5,564 bases of DNA from positions 1 through 5,564 of the forward strand of contig CANIMM010000213.1 in NCBI GenBank assembly GCA_947468255.1. Direction: 5' to 3'. Shown one piece after another: positions 1 to 4,942 of this stretch; position 1 is the first letter of the stretch; each line of letters starts with the position of its first letter. The position numbers and the translations under genes are program-made. Under the pieces are notes generated by a model, which saw nothing but the letters and a program-made list of their open reading frames with translations, was not told the DNA's origin and did no database searches. Origin of the DNA: Chitinophagaceae bacterium (GTDB lineage Bacteria; Bacteroidota; Bacteroidia; Chitinophagales; Chitinophagaceae).

Positions 1-612
1 AGTGCGGTGGGTTACCAGCCTACATTGGCTACTGAAATGGGATTGATGCAGGAAAGAATTACCTCTACCAAAAACGGTTCCATTACCTCTGTACAAGCGG
101 TTTATGTACCTGCGGATGATTTAACGGATCCGGCTCCAGCTACTACCTTTGCGCATTTGGATGCCACTACCGTATTGAGTCGTAAAATTGCAGATTTGGG
201 TATCTACCCTGCAGTGGATCCATTGGATTCTACTTCTAGAATTTTAACTCCTTTAATCGTAGGAGATGAGCATTATAATACTGCCAATCGGGTAAAATTA
301 ATTTTGCAGCGTTATAAGGAGTTGCAGGATATCATTGCAATCCTTGGTTTGGATGAATTGAGTGATGATGACAAGCAAACTGTATCTAGGGCACGTAAGG
401 TACAACGTTTCCTAAGTCAGCCTTTCTTTGTGGCCGAGCAGTTTACCGGTTTAAAAGGAGTATTGGTTCCTATAGAAGATACCATTCGCGGATTCAATGC
501 CATCATGGATGGCGAAGTGGATGAGTATCCAGAAGCAGCCTTTAACTTGGTGGGAACACTTGAAGATGCGATTGAGAAGGGTAAGAAAATGATGGCAGCA
601 GCATTGGCATAA
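1..612 (+). CDS. atpD: ATP synthase F1 subunit beta, C-terminal part (5' end outside window)
   Basis: This is the catalytic subunit of F-type ATP synthase, part of the alpha3-beta3 head on the cytoplasmic side of the inner membrane. Only the last 203 codons are present; the reading frame is open from base 1, so the gene starts upstream, and the Walker A region is missing. Family landmarks visible are SAVGYQPTLATEMG at the left edge, VPADDLTDPAPATTFAHLDA (about 100-160), the beta-subunit lever motif as DELSDDD at 352-372 (DELSEED in many bacteria, a conservative change), and RFLSQPFFVAEQFTG just after it. The stop TAA at 610-612 fits the usual C-terminus. atpC follows after 64 bp, so the two are probably cotranscribed. 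No other atp genes follow, which fits the split atp gene arrangement known in Bacteroidota. The identification is secure. Confidence 0.98.
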   Translation, partial: SAVGYQPTLATEMGLMQERITSTKNGSITSVQAVYVPADDLTDPAPATTFAHLDATTVLSRKIADLGIYPAVDPLDSTSRILTPLIVGDEHYNTANRVKLILQRYKELQDIIAILGLDELSDDDKQTVSRARKVQRFLSQPFFVAEQFTGLKGVLVPIEDTIRGFNAIMDGEVDEYPEAAFNLVGTLEDAIEKGKKMMAAALA

Positions 613-676
613 ACCTTGCGAATTGCTAAAAAAAATTATTAACCAATAAACCAGGTTCTCTTTTAGAGACAAGGGT

Positions 677-928
677 ATGAATTTAGAAATATTAACTCCC
701 GAAAAAAAGATATTCAGTGGCGAAGTGTACGGTGTACAGCTACCTGGTATCACCGGTTCTTTTGAAGTGCTAGATAAACATGCTCCCATGGTTGGTGCAC
801 TCAAGGCGGGTAAGCTTAAAGTGCTGACTGATAAAACAGCTACCACTTCTTTTACTATCCTCAGTGGATTTGTGGAAGTGTTGAACAATAAAACGATTGT
901 GCTGATTGAAGGAGCAGAGCAACTTTGA
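677..928 (+). CDS. atpC: ATP synthase F1 subunit epsilon, short form without C-terminal helical domain
   Basis: This is the central-stalk subunit that links the gamma subunit to the c-ring. The 83-residue product begins MNLEILTPEKKIFSGEVYGVQLPG and continues with GSFEVLDKHAPMVGALKAGKL, the typical beta-sandwich N-terminal domain of the family (ATP-synt_DE_N). It ends right after that domain (IEGAEQL). The E. coli protein is about 138 residues and has a C-terminal two-helix hairpin that can inhibit ATP hydrolysis; that domain is absent. The stop is followed within 25 bp by a strong terminator and there is no second-domain remnant in the gap, so this looks like a natural short form rather than a truncation. 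It lies 64 bp after atpD and is probably its operon partner. The start ATG is preceded only by a weak purine stretch (ACAAGGGT), which is normal for Bacteroidota. Confidence 0.95.
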   Translation: MNLEILTPEKKIFSGEVYGVQLPGITGSFEVLDKHAPMVGALKAGKLKVLTDKTATTSFTILSGFVEVLNNKTIVLIEGAEQL

Positions 929-950
929 TACGGTAAAATAAATATTGATT

Positions 951-976
951 AAGTCCCTCTTGTAGGGACTTTTTTA
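951..976 (+). terminator. Rho-independent terminator of the atpDC transcript
   Basis: A perfect 8-bp stem AAGTCCCT (951-958) / AGGGACTT (964-971) with loop CTTGT is followed by a T run (six T from 970 to 975). It starts 22 bp after the atpC stop and marks the end of the atpD-atpC transcript. The gene on the other side is convergent. On the minus strand the hairpin is followed by mixed A/T sequence rather than a clean T tract, so termination of the acyltransferase transcript here is possible but less certain. Confidence 0.92.
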
Positions 977-1026
977 TTGCCTTTCATTTAATTGTTGGTG
1001 CCTGAAAATGCAATTTTGACAATCGG

Positions 1027-1989
1027 TTAATCCATTTGTTTTTTGAGTTGCAGATACGACCAAGCAGTGAAAGGAAATAATAACAACAGCCAAAAAGAAT
1101 ACCATTCACCACTGAAGAAAAATAGGGAAAGGGTAGCAGCGCCAACATATAGGGGGTAAGCGAAAAACAAAAGACTCACGACAATTGAATCAAAGTGGTC
1201 GGTTTCAATTGTTTTTTTAATAATGATTTTTTTTAAGGGATAATACAAGGGAGCATGCAGTACCCATCCTATTATGGAGGGCAAGAACAGCAAGGTTTTT
1301 TTGAGTGCAGGCTGGTGTACATAAAATTGTGCATGTAATTTTTCCTTATCTGATTGGTTGATTTCAAATACAAGGGGAGTCAGTTGTTGTTGAAGAAGCG
1401 AATTGAAAGATTGAATGCCCTTCCCAAATCCATCGGCAGTCTCAATGTCTTTGGCGGTAATGAAGTCGCCTAAAAAAATTCGTATATTCTTGCCAAATTG
1501 ATTGAATGAATTATAATTGATACCAATTGGTAACACTTTTAAAGGAATGCCGTCCTCCCAGCTACTGATGGCTAGCCTTGCTGTCCCCTTCATTAGAGGG
1601 CGTAAGTGCCATTCATTAATGCATTTTCCTTCACTAAAAATCAGTACAATGCCATTATGTTTAAAGATTTCCTTGCAACGATTGAAGGTGGTATAATTAT
1701 CAGTTAAATTTTCAACCCCTTCACTGGTGCGGTATACGGGCAATAGTTTAAAGGCCACCAAAATTCGACTAATCCATTTTCCATTAAATGCATCTCCCCT
1801 AGCGAGAGAGTAAAGTGGTCTGTCGAGCAGGGTGCATAGAATAATTGCATCAAGGAATGAATTGGGGTGATTAACGGCAAGTAATAGGGGTCCCTCGGTA
1901 TTGAATAATTCCTTTTTATTAATTTGCAAATCTCTACAATATAATTTGATAGCAGCCCTTGCAATGATTTTTACAAATTGGTATAGCAT
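1027..1989 (-). CDS. PlsC-family glycerolipid acyltransferase with C-terminal membrane segments
   Basis: This 320-residue protein carries the glycerolipid acyltransferase blocks in order. NHPNSFLDA holds the catalytic pair His41 and Asp47, LPVYR is at 83-87, FSEG at 118-121 (equivalent of FPEGTR), and LPIG at 153-156. The family transfers acyl groups from acyl-ACP or acyl-CoA to glycerol-3-phosphate, lysophosphatidate or other acceptors at the inner membrane; the substrate cannot be told from sequence here. The His-to-Asp spacing is five residues rather than the commoner four, and FSEG replaces FPEG. After the catalytic domain come hydrophobic stretches at about 233-252, 268-290 and 296-312, predicted to be membrane segments. 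The ATG at 1987-1989 is chosen because the acyltransferase domain starts soon after it and a promoter lies about 50 bp upstream. It runs convergent to atpC and downstream of yqgE. It could act in phospholipid, ornithine-lipid or other lipid synthesis. Confidence 0.85.
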   Translation of the reverse strand: MLYQFVKIIARAAIKLYCRDLQINKKELFNTEGPLLLAVNHPNSFLDAIILCTLLDRPLYSLARGDAFNGKWISRILVAFKLLPVYRTSEGVENLTDNYTTFNRCKEIFKHNGIVLIFSEGKCINEWHLRPLMKGTARLAISSWEDGIPLKVLPIGINYNSFNQFGKNIRIFLGDFITAKDIETADGFGKGIQSFNSLLQQQLTPLVFEINQSDKEKLHAQFYVHQPALKKTLLFLPSIIGWVLHAPLYYPLKKIIIKKTIETDHFDSIVVSLLFFAYPLYVGAATLSLFFFSGEWYSFWLLLLFPFTAWSYLQLKKQMD

Positions 1990-2038
1990 TTTGGGGAGGT
2001 AAGCAATGAATCGTTTAGTTGTTGATAGGTTTGCAAAA

Positions 2039-2070
2039 CAAATGTAGGATAAAAAAAATCAGAATGGAAA
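2039..2070 (-). promoter_or_regulatory. Bacteroidota-type promoter for the acyltransferase gene
   Basis: On the minus strand, TACATTTG (2046 down to 2039) matches the Bacteroidota -7 consensus TAnnTTTG exactly. TTTC (2070-2067), one base off the -33 element TTTG, lies 20 bp upstream, within the usual 19-21 bp. The predicted start of transcription near 2030-2034 would leave a leader of about 40-45 nt before the ATG at 1989. The site lies in the 93-bp gap after yqgE, so the acyltransferase can be expressed separately from yqgE even if read-through also occurs. Confidence 0.5.
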
Positions 2071-2082
2071 GAGGGAGGGGGC

Positions 2083-2634
2083 TTAATTAAGTTGGGGGTC
2101 GATGGGGAAGTTGATCATCATTTCATACTCTCCTCCAAGTTGCTTTAGGCTATCTTTCCATATCTTGTCAGGAAAGGAGTGGAAGATTAAATTTCGTGTA
2201 GCCTTTACAGTTAGCCATGTTTTTTCTTTTAATTCATCATTGAGTTGATCTTTGCTCCAGCCGCTATACCCAATAAAAAAACGAATTTTGGCGAGATCTA
2301 GTTTATTGTATTTGACAAGCTGAGTTACCATTTCAAAATCTCCACCCCAGTAAATACCTTTCATTATTTCTTGTCCGCCGGGTATTAGGTCGGGGTATTG
2401 GTGTAGAAAGTGGATGGTGTCTTTTTGAACCGGCCCCCCGTAAAAGACAGGAATAGTTGACCCTTCGAAACTGGTTATTAATGCATCCAGCATTTGATCA
2501 AATGGTTTGTTTAAAACAAAACCAACAGTTCCTTCTTTTTGGTGTTCACAAATAATTACTACTGACCTCATAAAATGAGGGTCTTTTAAGAATGGATCTG
2601 CAATCAATAATATGCCGGCAGCAGGTGAAATCAT
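2083..2634 (-). CDS. yqgE: YqgE/AlgH family protein (DUF179)
   Basis: The 183-residue product matches the YqgE/AlgH family over its whole length. The conserved blocks are GILLIADPFLKDPHF with RSVVIICEH (7-31), GTVGFVLNKP (35-44), YGGPV (65-69), WGGDFE (96-101) and the signature RFFIGYSGWSKDQL (118-131). The C-terminus NFPIDPQLN is also typical for Bacteroidota homologues. It is a soluble cytoplasmic protein with no signal peptide or membrane segment. The biochemical role of the family is not established; the AlgH name comes from a proposed regulator of alginate synthesis in Pseudomonas, and that role should not be carried over. The ATG at 2632-2634 is chosen because the family motif starts at residue 7; AGGAAG sits directly against it, too close to be a good ribosome binding site. 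It is divergent from the histidine kinase gene and upstream of the acyltransferase gene on the same strand. Confidence 0.93.
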   Translation of the reverse strand: MISPAAGILLIADPFLKDPHFMRSVVIICEHQKEGTVGFVLNKPFDQMLDALITSFEGSTIPVFYGGPVQKDTIHFLHQYPDLIPGGQEIMKGIYWGGDFEMVTQLVKYNKLDLAKIRFFIGYSGWSKDQLNDELKEKTWLTVKATRNLIFHSFPDKIWKDSLKQLGGEYEMMINFPIDPQLN

Positions 2635-2718
2635 CTTCCTAAATTAATTGATTATTTCTCGCTTTACTAATTTTGTTTCAAGTTTATTTTGCAGTCAAAG
2701 TTCCAAAACCTTCGTTAA

Positions 2719-2750
2719 ATTGGTGTTTTAGGCACTTAAAATTAATTTAG
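2719..2750 (+). promoter_or_regulatory. Candidate promoter of the histidine kinase gene
   Basis: ATTG (2719-2722) and TAATTTAG (2743-2750) are separated by 20 bp and each differs by one base from the Bacteroidota elements TTTG and TAnnTTTG. Transcription would start near 2756-2760, about 20 nt before the ATG at 2779. The region is very AT-rich, so chance matches are likely; this is the best candidate in the 144-bp divergent gap (2635-2778). I found no equally good promoter for yqgE in the same gap. Confidence 0.3.
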
Positions 2751-2778
2751 TCAATAATATTGATTTACTTTTATAAGA

Positions 2779-4101
2779 ATGAAACGTATTTTCCCGGTAA
2801 TAACGGTCCTGATTTTGCTCTCACTTCTGGGGATTATTTTTTTTCAGATTTTATGGATAAAAGGCACCCTCGAGTTGGAGGAGCAAAAATTTTATGAACA
2901 TGTAAGTTTGGCTACCTCTCAGGCTGCTACCGATTTGATGGAAGAGAAAGGCAATCTGATGCCATTGAGGAGAAAAAAAGAACCGCTTTTTCATAGCGAA
3001 AGTCAGCTTGAAATTTTCAGACCTACTATCGCACAGAAATACTCGGGCGAAGAAATAGCTGGCATCATAAGAAAAGCATTCGATAAAAAAAACCTAAGAA
3101 ACATTCCATTTGAATTTGCCATCAGCCCCACATCCATCGTTGGCGAGGAAATTCAATCTGCCAATTTTTATAAATTATATGCCGACTCGGCAAATAATAA
3201 ACTGCATGTAATACAGCTAGAGTCTCCGGGGGGAAGTCTTTCGGAGGGTATTTCGCCCCAGGAATTATTGATCATCACGGTGCCCCATGCCGAAAAATTA
3301 ATTTTGCGATCACTAACCTGGTTCATCATAGGAGCAATTGTTTTTTCGGTGATAATTATTACAGCATTCTTTCTAACCGTGAGGGCTTTGCTGAAGCAAA
3401 AAAAGCTAAGTGAAATAAAGTCTGATTTCATCAATAATATGACCCATGAGTTTAAAACTCCGTTGGCTACCATCTCGCTTGCAGTGGATGCTTTAAAGAA
3501 TGAAAAAGTAATCAATGACCCTGAAAAAATGAATTATTTTACGGGGATAATTAAGGAGGAAAACAAAAGAATGAATCGGCAGGTAGAAACTATTCTTCAA
3601 GCTGCATTGCTTGATAAGCAGCTTGTTCAATTGAATCTTGTCAAGTCCCACGCCCACGATTTAATAAACAGTGCTTTAAACAATATCAATCTTCAGGTGG
3701 ATGAAATACATGGCCGCTTGGAGGTGAATCTTAAGGCGACTAAGGATGTTATTCTTGCGGATGAAGTTCATTTTACCAATTTGATCAGTAATCTGCTGGA
3801 TAATGCGGTCAAGTATTCGAAGGACGACCTTCGTATAATAATCAGTACCCAAAATGAAGGCAATCGGTTCAAAGTTAAAATAGAGGACAATGGTATTGGA
3901 ATGAGCAAAGAAACAGCAACTCGAATTTTCGAGAAATTTTACCGTGCCCATACTGGCAATCTTCATAATGTAAAAGGCTTCGGTCTAGGACTCAATTATG
4001 TCAAAACAATGGTGGATGCACACCATGGTAGCATTAAGGTTGAGAGTACGCTGGGAAAAGGAACTAGTTTTATACTGAGTTTTCCGTTGGTCAAAAATTA
4101 G
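2779..4101 (+). CDS. Membrane-bound two-component sensor histidine kinase
   Basis: This 440-residue sensor kinase has an N-terminal membrane helix (about 4-27), an extracytoplasmic sensor region (about 30-175) with no motif I recognise, and a second membrane helix (about 180-203). The cytoplasmic kinase core follows. The HisKA H-box is NNMTHEFKTPLA with phospho-acceptor His223. The HATPase_c domain has the N box NLLDNAVKYS (338-347), G1 DNGIGM (370-375), F box IFEKFYR (383-389), G2 GFGLGL (400-405) and G3 GKGTS (426-430). All catalytic motifs are intact, so it should autophosphorylate and pass phosphate to a response regulator. No PAS or clear HAMP domain is seen. The short N-terminal architecture resembles the RprX-type kinases of Bacteroides, a tentative link made from memory. 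No response regulator is adjacent in the window: yqgE lies upstream in the opposite direction and mraZ follows after 372 bp. The start is the first ATG before the membrane helix. Confidence 0.94.
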   Translation: MKRIFPVITVLILLSLLGIIFFQILWIKGTLELEEQKFYEHVSLATSQAATDLMEEKGNLMPLRRKKEPLFHSESQLEIFRPTIAQKYSGEEIAGIIRKAFDKKNLRNIPFEFAISPTSIVGEEIQSANFYKLYADSANNKLHVIQLESPGGSLSEGISPQELLIITVPHAEKLILRSLTWFIIGAIVFSVIIITAFFLTVRALLKQKKLSEIKSDFINNMTHEFKTPLATISLAVDALKNEKVINDPEKMNYFTGIIKEENKRMNRQVETILQAALLDKQLVQLNLVKSHAHDLINSALNNINLQVDEIHGRLEVNLKATKDVILADEVHFTNLISNLLDNAVKYSKDDLRIIISTQNEGNRFKVKIEDNGIGMSKETATRIFEKFYRAHTGNLHNVKGFGLGLNYVKTMVDAHHGSIKVESTLGKGTSFILSFPLVKN

Positions 4102-4146
4102 CTCCCACTTATTCCCCTTTTTTTACTTTTCTAATTCGTTGCACTT

Positions 4147-4187
4147 CACTACACATACCTTGGTATGTCTTTATTGTATGTAAAGTG
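4147..4187. repeat. Nested inverted and direct repeats after the kinase gene
   Basis: CACTACACATAC (4147-4158) and GTATGTAAAGTG (4176-4187) form an inverted repeat with 10 of 12 positions matching and a 17-bp spacer. Inside it, ACATACC (4153-4159) and GGTATGT (4162-4168) form a perfect 7-bp inverted repeat around TT. GGTATGT and TGTATGT (4175-4181) are also direct repeats 13 bp apart. The left arm can therefore pair with either right copy. There is no T tract after it, so it is not a standard terminator. It may be a protein binding site or a transcript structure; function is unknown. Confidence 0.45.
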
Positions 4188-4287
4188 ATCTCCATGAGTT
4201 GCAATTCGGTAGAATATATGGTTTTCCATACCCCATTCTATTGATGCAGAAGGCTATTTTTCAGCTCCATTTCTATTGGGATTTCAG

Positions 4288-4328
4288 TAATCCACAGGTT
4301 ATACACCTATTCGCATAGGTTATTCACC
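4288..4328 (+). promoter_or_regulatory. Three phased DnaA-box-like sites
   Basis: TAATCCACA (4288-4296), TTATACACC (4299-4307) and TTATTCACC (4320-4328) each match 8 of 9 positions of the DnaA box TTATnCACA. Their starts are 11 and 21 bp apart, close to one and two helical turns, so they face the same side of the DNA. The last two belong to a longer direct repeat AGGTTATACACC / AGGTTATTCACC (4296-4307 and 4317-4328, 11 of 12 identical). Between them sits a perfect hairpin ACCTAT-TCGC-ATAGGT (4305-4320). The match to DnaA boxes is seen; binding by DnaA is inferred. Confidence 0.4.
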
Positions 4329-4380
4329 CTAAGAATGCCCTTAAAAGAGCTTAAACTTATATTAGGTGGGTGTTTCAGCC

Positions 4381-4389
4381 TGTGGATAA
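4381..4389 (-). promoter_or_regulatory. Perfect consensus DnaA box
   Basis: TGTGGATAA on the plus strand is TTATCCACA on the minus strand, the strongest consensus DnaA box. It faces the three near-consensus sites at 4288-4328 and lies 85 bp before the mraZ start. The AT-rich stretch that follows (4386-4409) could be a melting region or promoter sequence. Confidence 0.5.
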
Positions 4390-4406
4390 AAATGTTTATA
4401 TCATTT

Positions 4407-4447
4407 TAAGTGTAAAAGTGGGAAAAGGTGTTATTTTGTGGTAATAA
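4407..4447 (+). promoter_or_regulatory. Probable MraZ operator repeats upstream of mraZ
   Basis: GTG-centred repeats run up to mraZ: TAAGTGT (4407-4413), AAAGTGG (4415-4421), AAGGTGT (4425-4431) and TTTGTGG (4435-4441). The last three are exactly 10 bp apart; the first is 8 bp before the second. Read as 10-mers they are GTGGGAAAAG, GTGTTATTTT and GTGGTAATAA (4418-4447). Known MraZ operators are similar: TGGGN repeats with 5-nt spacers in E. coli and AAAGTG[T/G] with 3-nt spacers in Mycoplasma, both with a 10-bp period. TTATTTTG (4431-4438), one base off the -7 element TAnnTTTG, overlaps the repeats, though no good -33 partner was found. This supports autoregulation of the dcw cluster by MraZ. 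Confidence 0.55.
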
Positions 4448-4473
4448 TTCATTCAAACAAAACAACCCAGTAA

Positions 4474-4941
4474 ATGATTGGTTTTCTCGGCGAATATGAG
4501 GCTACGATGGATGCTAAGGGACGTTTCCTTTTGCCAGCCGGCTTTAAAAAGCAGCTGTCAGAGTCGGGTGCTGGCCAATTCGTTATCAATCGGGGCATTG
4601 AAGCTTGTTTGAGTTTATATCCCATGCAAAGCTGGGAACCGATTTTTGCGGAGGTTAGCAAGTTGAATGAATTTGACCCAAAGGTTAGACAATTTCGTCG
4701 ATATTTTTTGAATGGAGCTACCCAACTTGAATTGGATACAGCCGGAAGGTTATTAATTCCAAAGGCCTTAATGGAGTATGCTGGATTGGAAAAAGATGTA
4801 GTGCTGGTATCTGCTGTCAATAAAATTGAGATTTGGGATGCAGTCAAGTATAAAATGTTCTTTGAATCTTTTTCGCCCGAGTCTTACAGTAACCTGGCCA
4901 ATGAAGTGATGAATAAAAACGATGAAAAACTGAAAAGCTGA
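4474..4941 (+). CDS. mraZ: Transcriptional regulator MraZ, first gene of the dcw cluster
   Basis: MraZ is a DNA-binding protein of the SpoVT-AbrB fold that forms ring-shaped oligomers and controls its own operon for division and peptidoglycan synthesis. The 155-residue product has the expected two tandem half-domains. The first starts MIGFLGEYEATMDAKGRFLLP with DAKGR at 13-17, and the second has LDTAGRLLIP with DTAGR at 88-92. The family-typical RRYFLNGA lies between them (75-82). Length is normal for the family (about 140-155), with a short charged C-terminal tail. The ATG at 4474 begins directly at the conserved N-terminus and has no Shine-Dalgarno sequence (ACCCAGTAA precedes it), as is usual in Bacteroidota. 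Candidate MraZ repeats end 26 bp upstream. rsmH follows after a single base, the conserved mraZ-rsmH order. Confidence 0.97.
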   Translation: MIGFLGEYEATMDAKGRFLLPAGFKKQLSESGAGQFVINRGIEACLSLYPMQSWEPIFAEVSKLNEFDPKVRQFRRYFLNGATQLELDTAGRLLIPKALMEYAGLEKDVVLVSAVNKIEIWDAVKYKMFFESFSPESYSNLANEVMNKNDEKLKS

Positions 4942-4942
4942 C

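Larger units (their letters stand above)
4102..4473. other. 372-bp non-coding leader region before mraZ
   Basis: No convincing gene lies here; the longest ATG-started reading frame I followed (4194-4244, plus) has 16 codons and no family resemblance. The left part is pyrimidine-rich on the plus strand (4102-4140) without a hairpin, so no intrinsic terminator for the kinase gene is evident. It then holds an inverted/direct repeat group (4147-4187), a small hairpin TATGG-TTTT-CCATA (4217-4230), an imperfect direct repeat CCATTCTATTG / CCATTTCTATTG (4233-4243 and 4267-4278), DnaA-box-like 9-mers (4288-4389) and a 10-bp-period repeat next to mraZ (4407-4447). The density of ordered motifs fits a complex promoter region. 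Confidence 0.6.

Noticed and set aside
650..672. Small inverted repeat TCTCT-TTT-AGAGA between atpD and atpC
   Set aside because: A 5-bp stem with a 3-base loop and no T run; too weak for a terminator and easily explained by chance.
451..888. Minus-strand open frame of 145 codons across the atpD end and atpC
   Set aside because: It lies antisense to two clear ATP synthase genes, has no family resemblance and is Ser/Cys/Phe-rich in the manner of a shadow frame.
1005..1017. Hairpin AAAAT-GCA-ATTTT at the 3' end of the acyltransferase gene
   Set aside because: All-AT stem of 5 bp, too unstable to call as a terminator for the minus-strand transcript.
2082..2091. Palindrome CTTAATTAAG at the 3' end of yqgE
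   Set aside because: It overlaps the stop codon, is AT-only apart from the ends and has no T tract; not a supported terminator or operator.
3168..3966. Minus-strand open frames inside the histidine kinase gene (3168-3515 and 3676-3966)
   Set aside because: Both are antisense to conserved kinase or membrane coding sequence and show no protein family features.
4102..4140. T-rich stretch after the kinase stop as a terminator
   Set aside because: The T run is not preceded by a GC-rich stem, so there is no intrinsic terminator structure.
4194..4244. 16-codon plus-strand frame in the mraZ leader, possible leader peptide
   Set aside because: No ribosome binding site, no runs of a regulatory amino acid, and no terminator/antiterminator pair linked to it.
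4449..4847. Minus-strand open frame of 132 codons over mraZ
   Set aside because: Antisense to a complete, well-conserved mraZ; its translation has no recognisable domain.
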